Origin: JACDAS01 sp046262415
GTDB lineage: Bacteria; Actinomycetota; Thermoleophilia; Gaiellales; Gaiellaceae
Length of the DNA stretch: 56,220 nt
Direction of reading: 5' to 3'
Assembly (NCBI GenBank): GCA_046262415.1
Contig: JBHEMU010000158.1
Coordinates: 1-56,220 of the forward strand
The first letter of the stretch is position 1, and each line of letters starts with the position of its first letter. The position numbers and the translations under genes are program-made. The notes beneath the pieces are model-generated. The model was not told where the DNA came from. It saw only the letters and a program-made list of their open reading frames with translations, and made no database searches. Positions 24,149 to 33,049 of the stretch are shown here, piece by piece.

Positions 24149-26040
24149 GCGGCTCTCCGGCCAGCCACGACGAGCACCCGGCACGGGCTCGCCTTCAGAA
24201 CGTGGTCGACGGTCTTCCCGAAGATCGCCCGTCCCGGGAGCCGTCCCTTCCGGGGCGAGCCGAGGATGATCAGCTCCGCGTTCCGGCGCACCGCCTCCTC
24301 GACGATCGCTCGCCCGGCGCGGCGGGCACGGACGAGCCTGGTGACGGCCCGGACGCCGTAGCTCTCGAGGAACGCCTGCGCGTCGTCGAGGACCTGCTCG
24401 GCGGCGTCCTCGGCCTCCGGAAGCACGGCGTCGAGCGGGAGGTCGAGCGGCACCTCGATCACGTTGACGACGACGACGCTGGCCCGACGGGTCGATGCCA
24501 GCCGCGCGGCCGCTACGAGCGCCTCCTCGGACTCGGCCGTTCGCAGCACGGGGACGATGATCGTCCGGTACTCGACGGTCAGCGACGGCCCGAGCACCAT
24601 CGCCGGCGCCCTCACGGTCGCCGTCAGCGGCACGCGCGCGAACCAGAGGCGGTAGGCCGCGTAGCCGATCAGCCCGAGCGCGAGCCACCCCAGCCCCGCC
24701 CAGCGGGCCCCGGGCTTCTGGATCACGACGATCGTCCAGGCGATCCCGGTGCCGAGCCCGCCGAGAATCGCGAAGAGCGGCCAGTCGACGCCCCCGAGGC
24801 GCAGGTTCGGTCGCGCCCGAAAGACCAGCTCCGCGTCGGGCTGCCGGTAGCGCAGCGCGACGAGCGAGGCGTGCGCGATCGTGAAGGAGAGCATGGCGCC
24901 GAACGCGTACATGTCGCCCAGGAAGGTCGTCTGCCCGGGGAGGATGACGACGATCGAGGCGATTCCGGCGAAGACGACGAGCGCGAGCCACGGCGTCCTG
25001 AACCGCGAATGCAGGCGGCGGAAGACGGCCGGCAGCTGCCGGTAGCTCGACATCGCGTAGGTGATCCGCGAAGCGCCGATCACGCCGGCGTTCGTCGCGA
25101 TCAGGAGGATCGTCGCGGCCAGCAGCCCGACGTACAGACGCGCTCCGTCGAGGGCGAATCCCTCCAGGCCGAGGTTCTCGACGAGCCCGAGGACGGGGTC
25201 GTTCTGGTACCCCCCCTCCTCGGGGGTCTGGCCGAGCTTGGTGACGAACTCGCCGTCCTCCTTCACGACTGGCAGAGCGGAGAGCGCGATCCAGGGCAGC
25301 GTGAAGTAGATCGCGAAGACCGCGACCGCGACGCCGCCGATCGACCTCGGGATCGCTCTCGGCGGGTCGCGCGCCTCCTCGGCGAGGTTCGAGACCGTCT
25401 CGATCCCCGTGTAGGCGATCATCGCCACGGGAATCGCGAGCAGGAAGTTGGACCACGTCGGCGCGATCCCCCAGTGGATGTTCGCCTGCAGCGTCGCCGG
25501 GCTGAAGATGAGCACGAAGCCGAGCAGCACGAGCAGCAGCTGCGTCGCGAAGTCGACGACGGCGAGGAAGACGTTGAGGCTCGCCGCTTCCCGCACGCCG
25601 ACGATGTTGATCGCGACGAGCAGGATGACCACGACCGCGCCACCGACGATGTCCCAGGGGTTCTCGTTGAGCGGCTCCCAGAAGATCGAGAGGTAGTGCG
25701 GCACGAAGAACGCCGAGATGGCGATCGTGATCACGTAGTTCAGCATCTGCGCCCAGGCGGCGCCGAAGGACACGAACTCGTTGAAGGCATGGCGGGCGAA
25801 GCTCGAGGAGCCCCCGGCCTCGGGGTAGCGGACGGTCCCCTCCGCATACGTCGCCGCCGTGCACGCGAAGATCAGGCCGCTGAGGATGAAGACGACCGGC
25901 GTCAGACCGAGCGCGAGGACGGCGACGACGCCGAGCGCGTAGTAGATCGAGGAGCCGACGTTGCCGTACGCGGTGGCGAACAGCGCGGGCGTCCCCAGGA
26001 CGCGCTCGAGGCCCTGCTGCTGCCGCCGCCGGCGGGGCAC
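24145..26040 (-). CDS. APC family permease fused to a universal stress protein domain (paralogue)
   Basis: A 631-residue paralogue of the 22059-23987 protein: FATAYGNVGSSIYYALGVVAVLALGLTPVVFILSG, TYAEGTVRYPEAGGSSSFARHAFNE and MIAYTGIETVSNLAEEARDPP are the APC core. The C-terminal UspA domain reads TIIVPVLRTAESEEALVAAARLA ... ELIILGSPRKGRLPGRAIFGKTVDHVLKASPCRVLVVAGRRAA. The likely start is GTG 26040, 6 nt after a TAGAGT -10 box and divergent from trkA with only 44 bp between. It is the first gene of the operon that continues with the small membrane protein and the second permease. Confidence 0.87.
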   Translation of the reverse strand: MPRRRRQQQGLERVLGTPALFATAYGNVGSSIYYALGVVAVLALGLTPVVFILSGLIFACTAATYAEGTVRYPEAGGSSSFARHAFNEFVSFGAAWAQMLNYVITIAISAFFVPHYLSIFWEPLNENPWDIVGGAVVVILLVAINIVGVREAASLNVFLAVVDFATQLLLVLLGFVLIFSPATLQANIHWGIAPTWSNFLLAIPVAMIAYTGIETVSNLAEEARDPPRAIPRSIGGVAVAVFAIYFTLPWIALSALPVVKEDGEFVTKLGQTPEEGGYQNDPVLGLVENLGLEGFALDGARLYVGLLAATILLIATNAGVIGASRITYAMSSYRQLPAVFRRLHSRFRTPWLALVVFAGIASIVVILPGQTTFLGDMYAFGAMLSFTIAHASLVALRYRQPDAELVFRARPNLRLGGVDWPLFAILGGLGTGIAWTIVVIQKPGARWAGLGWLALGLIGYAAYRLWFARVPLTATVRAPAMVLGPSLTVEYRTIIVPVLRTAESEEALVAAARLASTRRASVVVVNVIEVPLDLPLDAVLPEAEDAAEQVLDDAQAFLESYGVRAVTRLVRARRAGRAIVEEAVRRNAELIILGSPRKGRLPGRAIFGKTVDHVLKASPCRVLVVAGRRAA

Positions 26041-26046
26041 GTGCGG

Positions 26047-26052
26047 ACTCTA
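26047..26052 (-). promoter_or_regulatory. -10 box of the APC-USP operon
   Basis: TAGAGT on the minus strand, 6 nt before GTG 26040. Confidence 0.45.
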
Positions 26053-26070
26053 GAGGCCGGGACGCTCGGC

Positions 26071-26076
26071 TAGCCT
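26071..26076 (+). promoter_or_regulatory. -10 box of trkA
   Basis: TAGCCT, 8 nt before GTG 26085. It faces away from the permease promoter within the same 44-bp gap. Confidence 0.4.
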
Positions 26077-26084
26077 GCGGCCCG

Positions 26085-27413
26085 GTGAAGATCTTCGTCA
26101 TCGGCGCGGGACAGGTCGGCGTGACGGTCGTCGAGGCCCTCCATGACGAGCACCAGGTCACGGTCTTCGACCTCGACGCGGCGCGGCTCAACTCGCTCGC
26201 GTACCGCTACGACGTCGTCACGGTCGAGGGCAACGGCGCGAGTCGGCGCACCCTCCAGGAGGCCGGCGTGGAGCAGGCGGACCTGCTGATCGCCTGCACC
26301 TCGCGCGACGAGGCCAACATCATCTCGGCGATGCTCGCGAAGAAGCTCGCGCCCGAGGCGAAGACGATCGTCCGGACGACGAACGTCGAGTACCTCGAGG
26401 TCTGGCACGAGCGGCAGCTCGACGTGGACTTCATCGTCTCGTCGGAGCTCGAGGCGGCACACGCGGTCTCGCGGCTGATCGGCGTTCCCGCGGCCCGGCA
26501 GACCGACGTCTTCGCCGAGGGCCAGGTCCAGATCGTCGAGTTCGACGTCGAGCCGGGGCTTACGAGCGACGAGGTGATCGGCCACCCGCTCCGGGATGCC
26601 AGCCTGCCGGCCGACTCGAAGGTGGCGAGCATCATCCGCGGCGGCGAGATGATCCTGCCGATCGGCAGCGAGTCGATCCAGGTCGGCGACCGCATCATCG
26701 TGATCGGCTCGCCGCGGGCAGCGCGCGAGTGGAGCTCGCTGATGGCTCGCGGCTCCCGGACGGTCCAGGACGTGATCGTCTTCGGGGCGGGCCGAACGGG
26801 CGTCGCCGTCGGGCGCATGCTGCTCGACCAGGGGATCGGCGTGCGCCTCGTGGAGACGGACCTGGCGCGCGCGCGCCAGGTCTCCCAGCTCCTGCCCAAG
26901 GCGCGCGTGCTCCACGCCACGGGAACCGAGGCGGAGTTCCTCGACCGCGAGCGGATCTCCCAGGCGCAGGCCGCGATCGTGGCGATGCGCGACGACGCGA
27001 AGAACCTCTACACGGCCACGCTGGCGAAGCTGCAGGGCGTCGCCGTCACGATCGCGATCGTCCACGACACGATCTCCGAGCGCGTCTTCGAAGCCGCCGG
27101 CGTCGACATCACGATCAATCCACGCTCGCTGACCGCGGAGGAGATGGTCCGGTTCGCCCACGATCCGCGCACGCAGCAGGTGGCGATGCTGGAGGGCGAC
27201 CGCTACGAGATCCTCGACATCACGTGCCGGGCCGAGAGCCGGCTCGTCGGCAGGCGCTTCAGGGACCTGCCCGTGGACGGCGTCATGATCGGCGCGATCG
27301 TGCGCGACGGGAAGGCGATCTTCCCGCACGGCGCCGACGTGCTCGAGGCCGGAGACCGGGCGATCCTCTTCACCGAGTCAGGACGCGTGCAAGAGGTCGA
27401 GCGCGCGCTTTGA
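26085..27413 (+). CDS. trkA: Trk system potassium transporter peripheral protein TrkA
   Basis: A 442-residue tandem RCK protein. The first Rossmann site is MKIFVIGAGQVGVTVVEAL and the second is VIVFGAGRTGVAVGRML (near residue 228). Each half has a TrkA-C domain (VGDRIIVIGSPRAARE and LEAGDRAILFTESGRVQ). Full-length TrkA binds NAD(H)/ATP on the cytoplasmic face of TrkH and gates K+ uptake. The start GTG 26085 fits the first codon of the glycine motif. It is directly followed by trkH with a TTGA overlap, forming a complete Trk operon. Confidence 0.95.
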   Translation: MKIFVIGAGQVGVTVVEALHDEHQVTVFDLDAARLNSLAYRYDVVTVEGNGASRRTLQEAGVEQADLLIACTSRDEANIISAMLAKKLAPEAKTIVRTTNVEYLEVWHERQLDVDFIVSSELEAAHAVSRLIGVPAARQTDVFAEGQVQIVEFDVEPGLTSDEVIGHPLRDASLPADSKVASIIRGGEMILPIGSESIQVGDRIIVIGSPRAAREWSSLMARGSRTVQDVIVFGAGRTGVAVGRMLLDQGIGVRLVETDLARARQVSQLLPKARVLHATGTEAEFLDRERISQAQAAIVAMRDDAKNLYTATLAKLQGVAVTIAIVHDTISERVFEAAGVDITINPRSLTAEEMVRFAHDPRTQQVAMLEGDRYEILDITCRAESRLVGRRFRDLPVDGVMIGAIVRDGKAIFPHGADVLEAGDRAILFTESGRVQEVERAL

Positions 27414-28942
27414 TCGCCGCCGCAAGGCTCCGGCGCAGGCTGCGGCCGCACACCGCGGTCGACGTCGCCGGCGCGCTCAACCTCTGCGGCGTCCTGCTCA
27501 AGTACATGAGCCCGGCGGCGCTGCTGCCGGCCGCGGTCGCGCTCGGCTACTCCGAGCCAGTCTGGCCATTCCTGGCGGCAGGGCTGATCGCAGCGGCGGC
27601 CGGGTGGTCGCTCGAGCGCAGTTTTCACGGCAGGGAAGTGATCGGGATTCGCGAGGGCTTCCTCGTCGTCTCGCTCACGTGGCTCCTCTCGGCGGGGTTC
27701 GGGGCCCTGCCCTACGTGCTCGCCCAGGAAGCGGTCCTGGGGAATCCTCTCAACGCGTACTTCGAGGCGATGTCCGGCTTCACCACTACGGGGTCGTCGG
27801 TGCTCGTCGACCCGCAGGCGCTCAGCCACTCGCTCCTCATGTGGCGGCAGTTCACGCAGTGGCTCGGCGGGATGGGGATCATCGTGCTCGCACTGGCCGT
27901 CCTCCCGCGCCTGCGCGTCGGGGGCCGGCAGCTCCTCGAGCACGAGATGCCCGGCCCGGAGATCGAGCCCCTGACCGCATCGATCCGGTCGACGGCGCGG
28001 CGCCTCTGGCTGCTCTACGTGGGTCTGACGGCCGTGCTGCTGGCGATCCTCTCGATCTTCGCGTGGACCGGCGTGGACGGGACGATGAGCTTCTACGACG
28101 CGGTCGCCCACGCGTTCACGACGACGCCGACGGCGGGGTTCTCAACGAAGGAGACCTCCGTCGAGGCCTTCGGGAGGGCCACCCAATGGGTGCTCGTGCT
28201 GTTCATGGCCCTCGGCGGCGTGAACTTCGCGCTGCTCTACCGCGCGATCGTCCGCCACAGCCCTCGCGCCCTGGCGCGGGACGAGGAGTTCCGCCTCTAC
28301 CTCGTCCTCATCCTGCTCGGCAGCGGGCTCCTGCTCGCCGAGTTGCTCACCGACGACATCCTCGCCGGCGAGGAAGCCCTCCGCCATTCGGTCTTCCAGG
28401 CCGTCTCGATCACGACGACGACGGGCTACGCGAGCGCCGACTACACCGCCTGGACCGCGCTGACGGCGATGACGATCGTGGCGCTGATGTTCGCCGGCGG
28501 CTCCGCCGGCTCGACTGCCGGCTCCGTCAAGGTCGTCCGCCACCTGCTGATCGGGAAGATGCTCCGCCGCGAGCTCGATCAGACCGTCCACCCCGAAATC
28601 GTCCGGACCGTGCGGCTGAACGGCGCGGCTGTCGACGAGCGGACGCTCCGGGCGGTGATCACGTTCGTGCTGCTCTACATCGGCTGCTTCGTCGTGGGAG
28701 CCGCGGGCCTCGCGCTCGAGTCCGCGCGGACGAACGTCGGCATCTCACCGTTCGAGGCGATCGCAGCCGCCGCGGCCACGCTCGGCAACGTCGGCCCCGC
28801 ATTCGGTTTCGCGGGCCCCTTCGGCTCCTTCGAGCCGTTCAGCGACCTGTCCAAGCTGATCATGATCGGCTTGATGTGGCTGGGCCGCCTCGAGATCATC
28901 CCGATCGTGGTGCTGCTGACGCGGAACTACTGGCGTGGTTAG
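27410..28942 (+). CDS. trkH: Trk potassium uptake protein TrkH
   Basis: A 510-residue K+ channel-like subunit with four membrane-pore-membrane repeats. The pore loops are visible as FEAMSGFTTTGSSVL, AHAFTTTPTAGFST, FQAVSITTTTGYASA and AAAATLGNVGPAFG, each with the selectivity Gly. Other TrkH features are WRQFTQWLGGMGIIVLALAVLPRL near the first pore and MFAGGSAGSTAGSVKVVRHLL between repeats three and four. The TTG start is chosen for the TTGA overlap with the trkA stop. A hairpin terminator begins at its stop codon. Confidence 0.95.
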   Translation: MIAAARLRRRLRPHTAVDVAGALNLCGVLLKYMSPAALLPAAVALGYSEPVWPFLAAGLIAAAAGWSLERSFHGREVIGIREGFLVVSLTWLLSAGFGALPYVLAQEAVLGNPLNAYFEAMSGFTTTGSSVLVDPQALSHSLLMWRQFTQWLGGMGIIVLALAVLPRLRVGGRQLLEHEMPGPEIEPLTASIRSTARRLWLLYVGLTAVLLAILSIFAWTGVDGTMSFYDAVAHAFTTTPTAGFSTKETSVEAFGRATQWVLVLFMALGGVNFALLYRAIVRHSPRALARDEEFRLYLVLILLGSGLLLAELLTDDILAGEEALRHSVFQAVSITTTTGYASADYTAWTALTAMTIVALMFAGGSAGSTAGSVKVVRHLLIGKMLRRELDQTVHPEIVRTVRLNGAAVDERTLRAVITFVLLYIGCFVVGAAGLALESARTNVGISPFEAIAAAAATLGNVGPAFGFAGPFGSFEPFSDLSKLIMIGLMWLGRLEIIPIVVLLTRNYWRG

Positions 28943-29065
28943 CGTGGGGGAACCCGTGGTTCCCCCACGCGCCCCCTCCTTCTTGTGGGTGGCGAGAGGG
29001 GCCTGGTTGTGCCTCCCGCCGGAGCAAGTCCGGCTCCGGCGGCGGACTGCTGGCGGTCCTTGGGC
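28942..29065 (+). repeat. Post-stop hairpin element, family 2 copy 1 (probable trkAH terminator)
   Basis: It starts at the last base of the trkH stop with a perfect 13-bp stem GCGTGGGGGAACC-CGT-GGTTCCCCCACGC (28942-28970). A pyrimidine tail CCCCCTCCTTCTTGT follows, then GGGTGG and a second GC-rich dyad (CCGGAGCAAGTCCGGCTCC). The same hairpin-plus-tail order follows the gdhA stop near 37250. Likely role: transcription termination. Confidence 0.75.
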
Positions 29066-29117
29066 GCGCTATCCCAGGGTAGAGGCGACGGCTACGTCGC
29101 AGCTGTAAGAGGGCGTC

Positions 29118-29450
29118 TCACTTCTGCTCAGGGGACTCCTCCTCCGGCGGGCTCGGGCGTTGGATCTCGCCGTAGGCGCTCTCGTAGCGACCCATGTTCT
29201 CGTTCAGCGTCCGGAGCACGTCGAAGATCAGCGTCACCGGGATCCGGACCCTCGACACGACCCGGCAGGGCACGACGACCGCGGCTTCCTCCCCCTCCTG
29301 CTGCGGCGGCTGCGTCGCGCAGAAGTCCAGGGTGAATTCGTAGGGCGAGTGCCAGACCCCGACGAAGTTCGCGTAGACCCCGCCCTCCATCTCGGGCGGA
29401 ACGTAGACCTGGAACTGCGGCCCTTCAACCTCCGGCTCGACGTCGCCCAC
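29118..29450 (-). CDS. DUF3467 domain protein
   Basis: A 110-residue protein with the DUF3467 pattern: FQVYVPPEMEGGVYANFVGVWHSPYEFTLDFCATQPP near the N-terminus and VVSRVRIPVTLIFDVLRTLNENMGRYESAYGEI in the second half. The family is small, cytoplasmic and uncharacterised. The tail is acidic (PPEEESPEQK). It follows hppA by 7 bp on the same strand and is probably co-transcribed with it. Confidence 0.85.
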   Translation of the reverse strand: MGDVEPEVEGPQFQVYVPPEMEGGVYANFVGVWHSPYEFTLDFCATQPPQQEGEEAAVVVPCRVVSRVRIPVTLIFDVLRTLNENMGRYESAYGEIQRPSPPEEESPEQK

Positions 29451-29457
29451 GGCGTGC

Positions 29458-31497
29458 CTACGTGTGGATCGAGACGATCAGCGGGATGATCAGGATCGCG
29501 ACGATGTTGGCGATCTTGATCATCGGGTTGATCGCGGGGCCCGCCGTGTCCTTGTAGGGGTCGCCGACGGTGTCGCCGGTCACCGAGGCAGCGTGTGCAT
29601 CCGAGCCCTTGCCGCCGTAGGCGCCGTCCTCGATCAGCTTCTTCGCGTTGTCCCAGGCGCCGCCGCCGGAGGTCATCGCGATCGCCAGGAAGAGGCCCGT
29701 CACGATCGTCCCGATCAGCAGCCCGCCGAGCATCTTGGCGCTGATCACGCCCACGATCACCGGGAAGGCGATCGGGATCAGCGCCGGGGCGAGCATCCGC
29801 TTGATCGCGGACGCCGTGACGATGCCGACGGCGCGGCTGTAGTCGGGACGCTGCGTGCCCTCCATGATCCCGGGCATCTCCCGGAACTGCCGCCGCACCT
29901 CCGTCACGACCTGGCCGCCGACCCGCCCGACGGCCTGCATCGCAAGCGAGGCGAAGAGGAACGGCATCAGGCCGCCGATGAAGAGGCCGGCGATCACCCA
30001 GGCATCGGTCAGCTCGAAGATCGTGGTCAGGCCCTCCTCGCTCAGCCCGGTCGTGTAGCTGTCGAAGAGCACCAGCGCGGCCAGCGCGGCGGAGCCGATC
30101 GCGTAGCCCTTCGTCACCGCCTTGGTCGTGTTGCCGACGGCGTCGAGCGGGTCGGTGATCGCGCGCACCGACTCGGGCATGTCGGCCATCTCGGCGATGC
30201 CGCCGGCGTTGTCGGTCACGGGTCCGTACGCGTCGAGCGCGACGATCAGCCCGGTCATCGAGAGCTGCGCCATCACGGCCACGCCGATCCCGTAGAGGCC
30301 GGCGAAGTGGTTGGCGATCAGGATGCCGGCGGCGATCACGATCACCGGCAGGGCGGTCGCCTGCATGCCGACGGCCAGCCCCTCGATGATGTTCGTGGCG
30401 TGGCCGGTCTGCGAGCTGCTCGAGATCGACTTGACCGGCGCCCACCGCGTCCCCGTGTAGTACTCGGTGATCGCCACGAGCAGGAACGTGACCACGAGGC
30501 CCGTCACGGCCGCGATGTAGAGATCGGAGAAGACGAGGCTGCCGCTGTCGAAGGCCATCGTCACCGGGATGAATCCGAGCGCGGAGAGCACGGTCGCGAC
30601 CAGGACCGACTTGTAGAGGGCGTTCATGATCGAGCCGCCGCGGCCGATCCGGGCGAAGAGGGTGCCGATCACGGAGGCGAGGATCGAGATCGCCCCCAGC
30701 GCGAGCGGGTACAGGACGAGGTCGGACGAGGGGAAAGCCGTCCCGAGCAGCATCACCGCGACGGCCGTGACCGCGTAGGTCTCGAACAGGTCGGCCGCCA
30801 TGCCGGCGCAGTCGCCGACGTTGTCGCCGACGTTGTCCGCGATCACGGCCGGGTTGCGGGGGTCGTCCTCCGGGATGCCGGCCTCGATCTTCCCGACGAG
30901 GTCGGCGCCGACGTCCGCGGCTTTCGTATAGATGCCGCCGCCGAGCCTCGCGAAGACGGAGATCAGCGAGCCGCCGAACGCGAGCCCGACGAGGTCGTCG
31001 ATCGCCGAGTCGGACGAGTTGTCGAGCCAGCCGGTCAGGATCCAGTAGTAGCCGGCCACCCCGAGCAGTCCCAGGCCGACGACGAGCAGGCCGGTGACCG
31101 ATCCGGCGCGGAACGCGACGTTGAGGGCGGGCCTCAGGCCCTCCCGCGCCGCCTCTGCCGTGCGCACGTTCGAGCGGACGGCGACGTTCATGCCGATGAA
31201 GCCGGCCGCGGCGGAGAGCACCGCGCCGGCGAGGAAGCCGAGCGCGGTGCCCCAGCCGAGCTTGTTGTAGAAGCCGAGCAGCAGGAAGGGGACGACGGCG
31301 ACCAGCGCGATCGCGGTGTACTGGCGGCGGAGGTAGGCCGCGGCACCCTCCTGGATCGCGCGCGCGATCTCCTGCATCCGCTCGTTGCCGGCGGGCTGGG
31401 CCAGCAGCCAGAAGGTCAGCCCGATCCCGTAGGCGATGGCGACGGCGGCGCAGACGAGCGCGAGGAGCACCGGGTGGTCACTGAAGAAGTCGATCAA
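29458..31497 (-). CDS. hppA: Membrane-bound proton-translocating pyrophosphatase (K+-independent type)
   Basis: A 679-residue protein with about 16 membrane helices. It hydrolyses PPi and pumps protons. The catalytic loops are intact: DVGADLVGKIEAGIPEDDPRNPAVIADNVGDNVGDCAGM (two acidic DxxxD motifs) and the C-terminal DTVGDPYKDTAGPAINP. The subtype-determining stretch is VGNTTKAVTKGYAIG, with Lys where K+-dependent enzymes have Ala. By the established rule this predicts a K+-independent H+ pump. The TTG start at 31497 has a GAGGGGG ribosome site upstream; MIDFFSDHPVLLALV fits the family N-terminus. Confidence 0.95.
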   Translation of the reverse strand: MIDFFSDHPVLLALVCAAVAIAYGIGLTFWLLAQPAGNERMQEIARAIQEGAAAYLRRQYTAIALVAVVPFLLLGFYNKLGWGTALGFLAGAVLSAAAGFIGMNVAVRSNVRTAEAAREGLRPALNVAFRAGSVTGLLVVGLGLLGVAGYYWILTGWLDNSSDSAIDDLVGLAFGGSLISVFARLGGGIYTKAADVGADLVGKIEAGIPEDDPRNPAVIADNVGDNVGDCAGMAADLFETYAVTAVAVMLLGTAFPSSDLVLYPLALGAISILASVIGTLFARIGRGGSIMNALYKSVLVATVLSALGFIPVTMAFDSGSLVFSDLYIAAVTGLVVTFLLVAITEYYTGTRWAPVKSISSSSQTGHATNIIEGLAVGMQATALPVIVIAAGILIANHFAGLYGIGVAVMAQLSMTGLIVALDAYGPVTDNAGGIAEMADMPESVRAITDPLDAVGNTTKAVTKGYAIGSAALAALVLFDSYTTGLSEEGLTTIFELTDAWVIAGLFIGGLMPFLFASLAMQAVGRVGGQVVTEVRRQFREMPGIMEGTQRPDYSRAVGIVTASAIKRMLAPALIPIAFPVIVGVISAKMLGGLLIGTIVTGLFLAIAMTSGGGAWDNAKKLIEDGAYGGKGSDAHAASVTGDTVGDPYKDTAGPAINPMIKIANIVAILIIPLIVSIHT

Positions 31498-31567
31498 CGC
31501 TGCCCCCTCACAAAGTCGGCGCCGAACGGCTCGGCGCGGGAGATCCTTGTCTCACAAGCTGGGGAGC

Positions 31568-33043
31568 CTAAACGATGCTCTTGGCCGCGGGGCGGCTACG
31601 GAGCACCCTCAACACGTGCTCGGCGCCGTCCGCCACCGGCCAGGCGATCCGCCCTTCCGCATCGACAAGCACCCCGCTCGGCGTGGCCGGCACGCGGAGC
31701 GCCGCCGCACCCTCGCCGGAGGCGTCGTGCAGGACGGGCGAGCGAAATCCCTGGGCGCGGACCTCGTCCGGGTCCCCGTCCGCGAGGAGGACGAGCCGTG
31801 GGGCCCCGGCGGGCCGCTCGGCCTCCCACCGGAGCAGGTCCTCCCGGATCTCCGCGCAGAGCTCGGACTCGGGGCTCCAGCGCAGGAAGAACGTGTCCTC
31901 GCCGCGGAACTCCGAGATGTCCACGACTCGCCCCTCGAGGTCCGGCAGGGCGAGCTCGGGAGCCGGCTCGCCGATGGGGATCCCCCACTCCGTTCCCTCC
32001 TCCCCGCGGGCTCGGTGCACGAGGTGCTCGATCGCGAACGCGCCGGCCACGAGCGGCGTTCGGATGACTCCGCCGGGGTCGATCAGGACGGCGCTCGGCG
32101 TGCCCGCCCCCTCGTAGAGCCGGTAGACGGCTCGCTCCTCGTCGGCGAGCACCCGCTCGACGCCGTGCTCTTCGGCCTTCTCCTTGCTGTCGGTGGCCGA
32201 GCCGCCGCTGACGAGCGCAAGCAGCGTCTCGTCCGCGTACTCGCGCTGCCAGCGGGCCACGTCGGGCAACATCGCCTGGCACGGGCCGCAGTTCGGATCG
32301 GTGAAGAGCAGGACGAGCGGCTTGCGGGGCTCGAGCAGGTGGCGGAGTGCCAGCTTGCCGCCGGAGACGACCGGCAGCGTGAACTCCGGCGCCGCCGTGC
32401 CGACCGGAAGCCCGGCCTCCGGAAACTCCGGGACCTCGTCCGCGACCAGGGTGCCGCCGCGCTCGAGCGCCGCCTCCAGCCGATCCAGCCGCTCGAGCAG
32501 CTGCGCCTGCGCGCGGAGCAGGTGCAGTCCCAGCCACACCGCGCCCGCCGCGACGAAGACGGCGAGCGCGACCGCCGCGACGGCCGCGCGCTCGGTCGGA
32601 TCGAGCCGGCCGATCCAGGCGAGCGCGCTGGGCCCGGCGTCGTCGAGCAGGCCCGTCACGACCACTGCAGCCGCCACCCCTGCGAGGCCGAGATTGCGCG
32701 CCAGCGTGCTCCAGCCGGCGGGCTCGGAATGGAGCTGTCCGAAGCAGTGGCAGTCCGGTGCCTGGCCCCGCGCGATGCTGATCGAGATCGCAGCCGAGAA
32801 CGCGAGCAGGAGGCCGAGCGCGCCGGCTGCGGCCACGAGGGCCGAGGAGGCCGGCAGCAGCGCGACGGCGACCGACAGCTCGGCGAGCGGCAGCGCGATC
32901 CCGACGATCCCGGCCAGGGACGCAGGGACGCCGAAGTCGGCGACCGCCTTCCGGGAGCCCTCCCGGTCGGCCAGCTTGGCCGCCCCCGCCACGGCGAAGA
33001 CCGCTGCGAGCACGAGCCTTCCGATCAGCAGGATCGTTCCCAC
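31568..33043 (-). CDS. MauE/DoxX-like membrane domain fused to two thioredoxin-fold domains
   Basis: A 491-residue protein. Residues 1-140 form a four-helix MauE-like membrane domain containing the cysteine pair CHCFGQL. A fifth membrane helix follows near 155-175. Domain two (about 210-340) is a TlpA/redoxin with the active site DPNCGPCQAMLP. Domain three (about 355-480) is another redoxin fold, GEPAPELALPDLEG ... FLRWSPESELCAEIRE, in which the CxxC is reduced to one Cys. MauE domains are thought to pass reducing power across the membrane, so this may be a self-contained extracytoplasmic thiol reductase. It starts at GTG 33043, 6 bp after the upstream gene's stop. Confidence 0.82.
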   Translation of the reverse strand: MGTILLIGRLVLAAVFAVAGAAKLADREGSRKAVADFGVPASLAGIVGIALPLAELSVAVALLPASSALVAAAGALGLLLAFSAAISISIARGQAPDCHCFGQLHSEPAGWSTLARNLGLAGVAAAVVVTGLLDDAGPSALAWIGRLDPTERAAVAAVALAVFVAAGAVWLGLHLLRAQAQLLERLDRLEAALERGGTLVADEVPEFPEAGLPVGTAAPEFTLPVVSGGKLALRHLLEPRKPLVLLFTDPNCGPCQAMLPDVARWQREYADETLLALVSGGSATDSKEKAEEHGVERVLADEERAVYRLYEGAGTPSAVLIDPGGVIRTPLVAGAFAIEHLVHRARGEEGTEWGIPIGEPAPELALPDLEGRVVDISEFRGEDTFFLRWSPESELCAEIREDLLRWEAERPAGAPRLVLLADGDPDEVRAQGFRSPVLHDASGEGAAALRVPATPSGVLVDAEGRIAWPVADGAEHVLRVLRSRPAAKSIV

Positions 33044-33049
33044 GGCGGC

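Noticed and set aside
29464..32067. An 867-residue plus-strand frame opposite hppA
   Set aside because: Asp/Arg/His-rich antisense shadow of the pyrophosphatase with no domain, signal or ribosome site.
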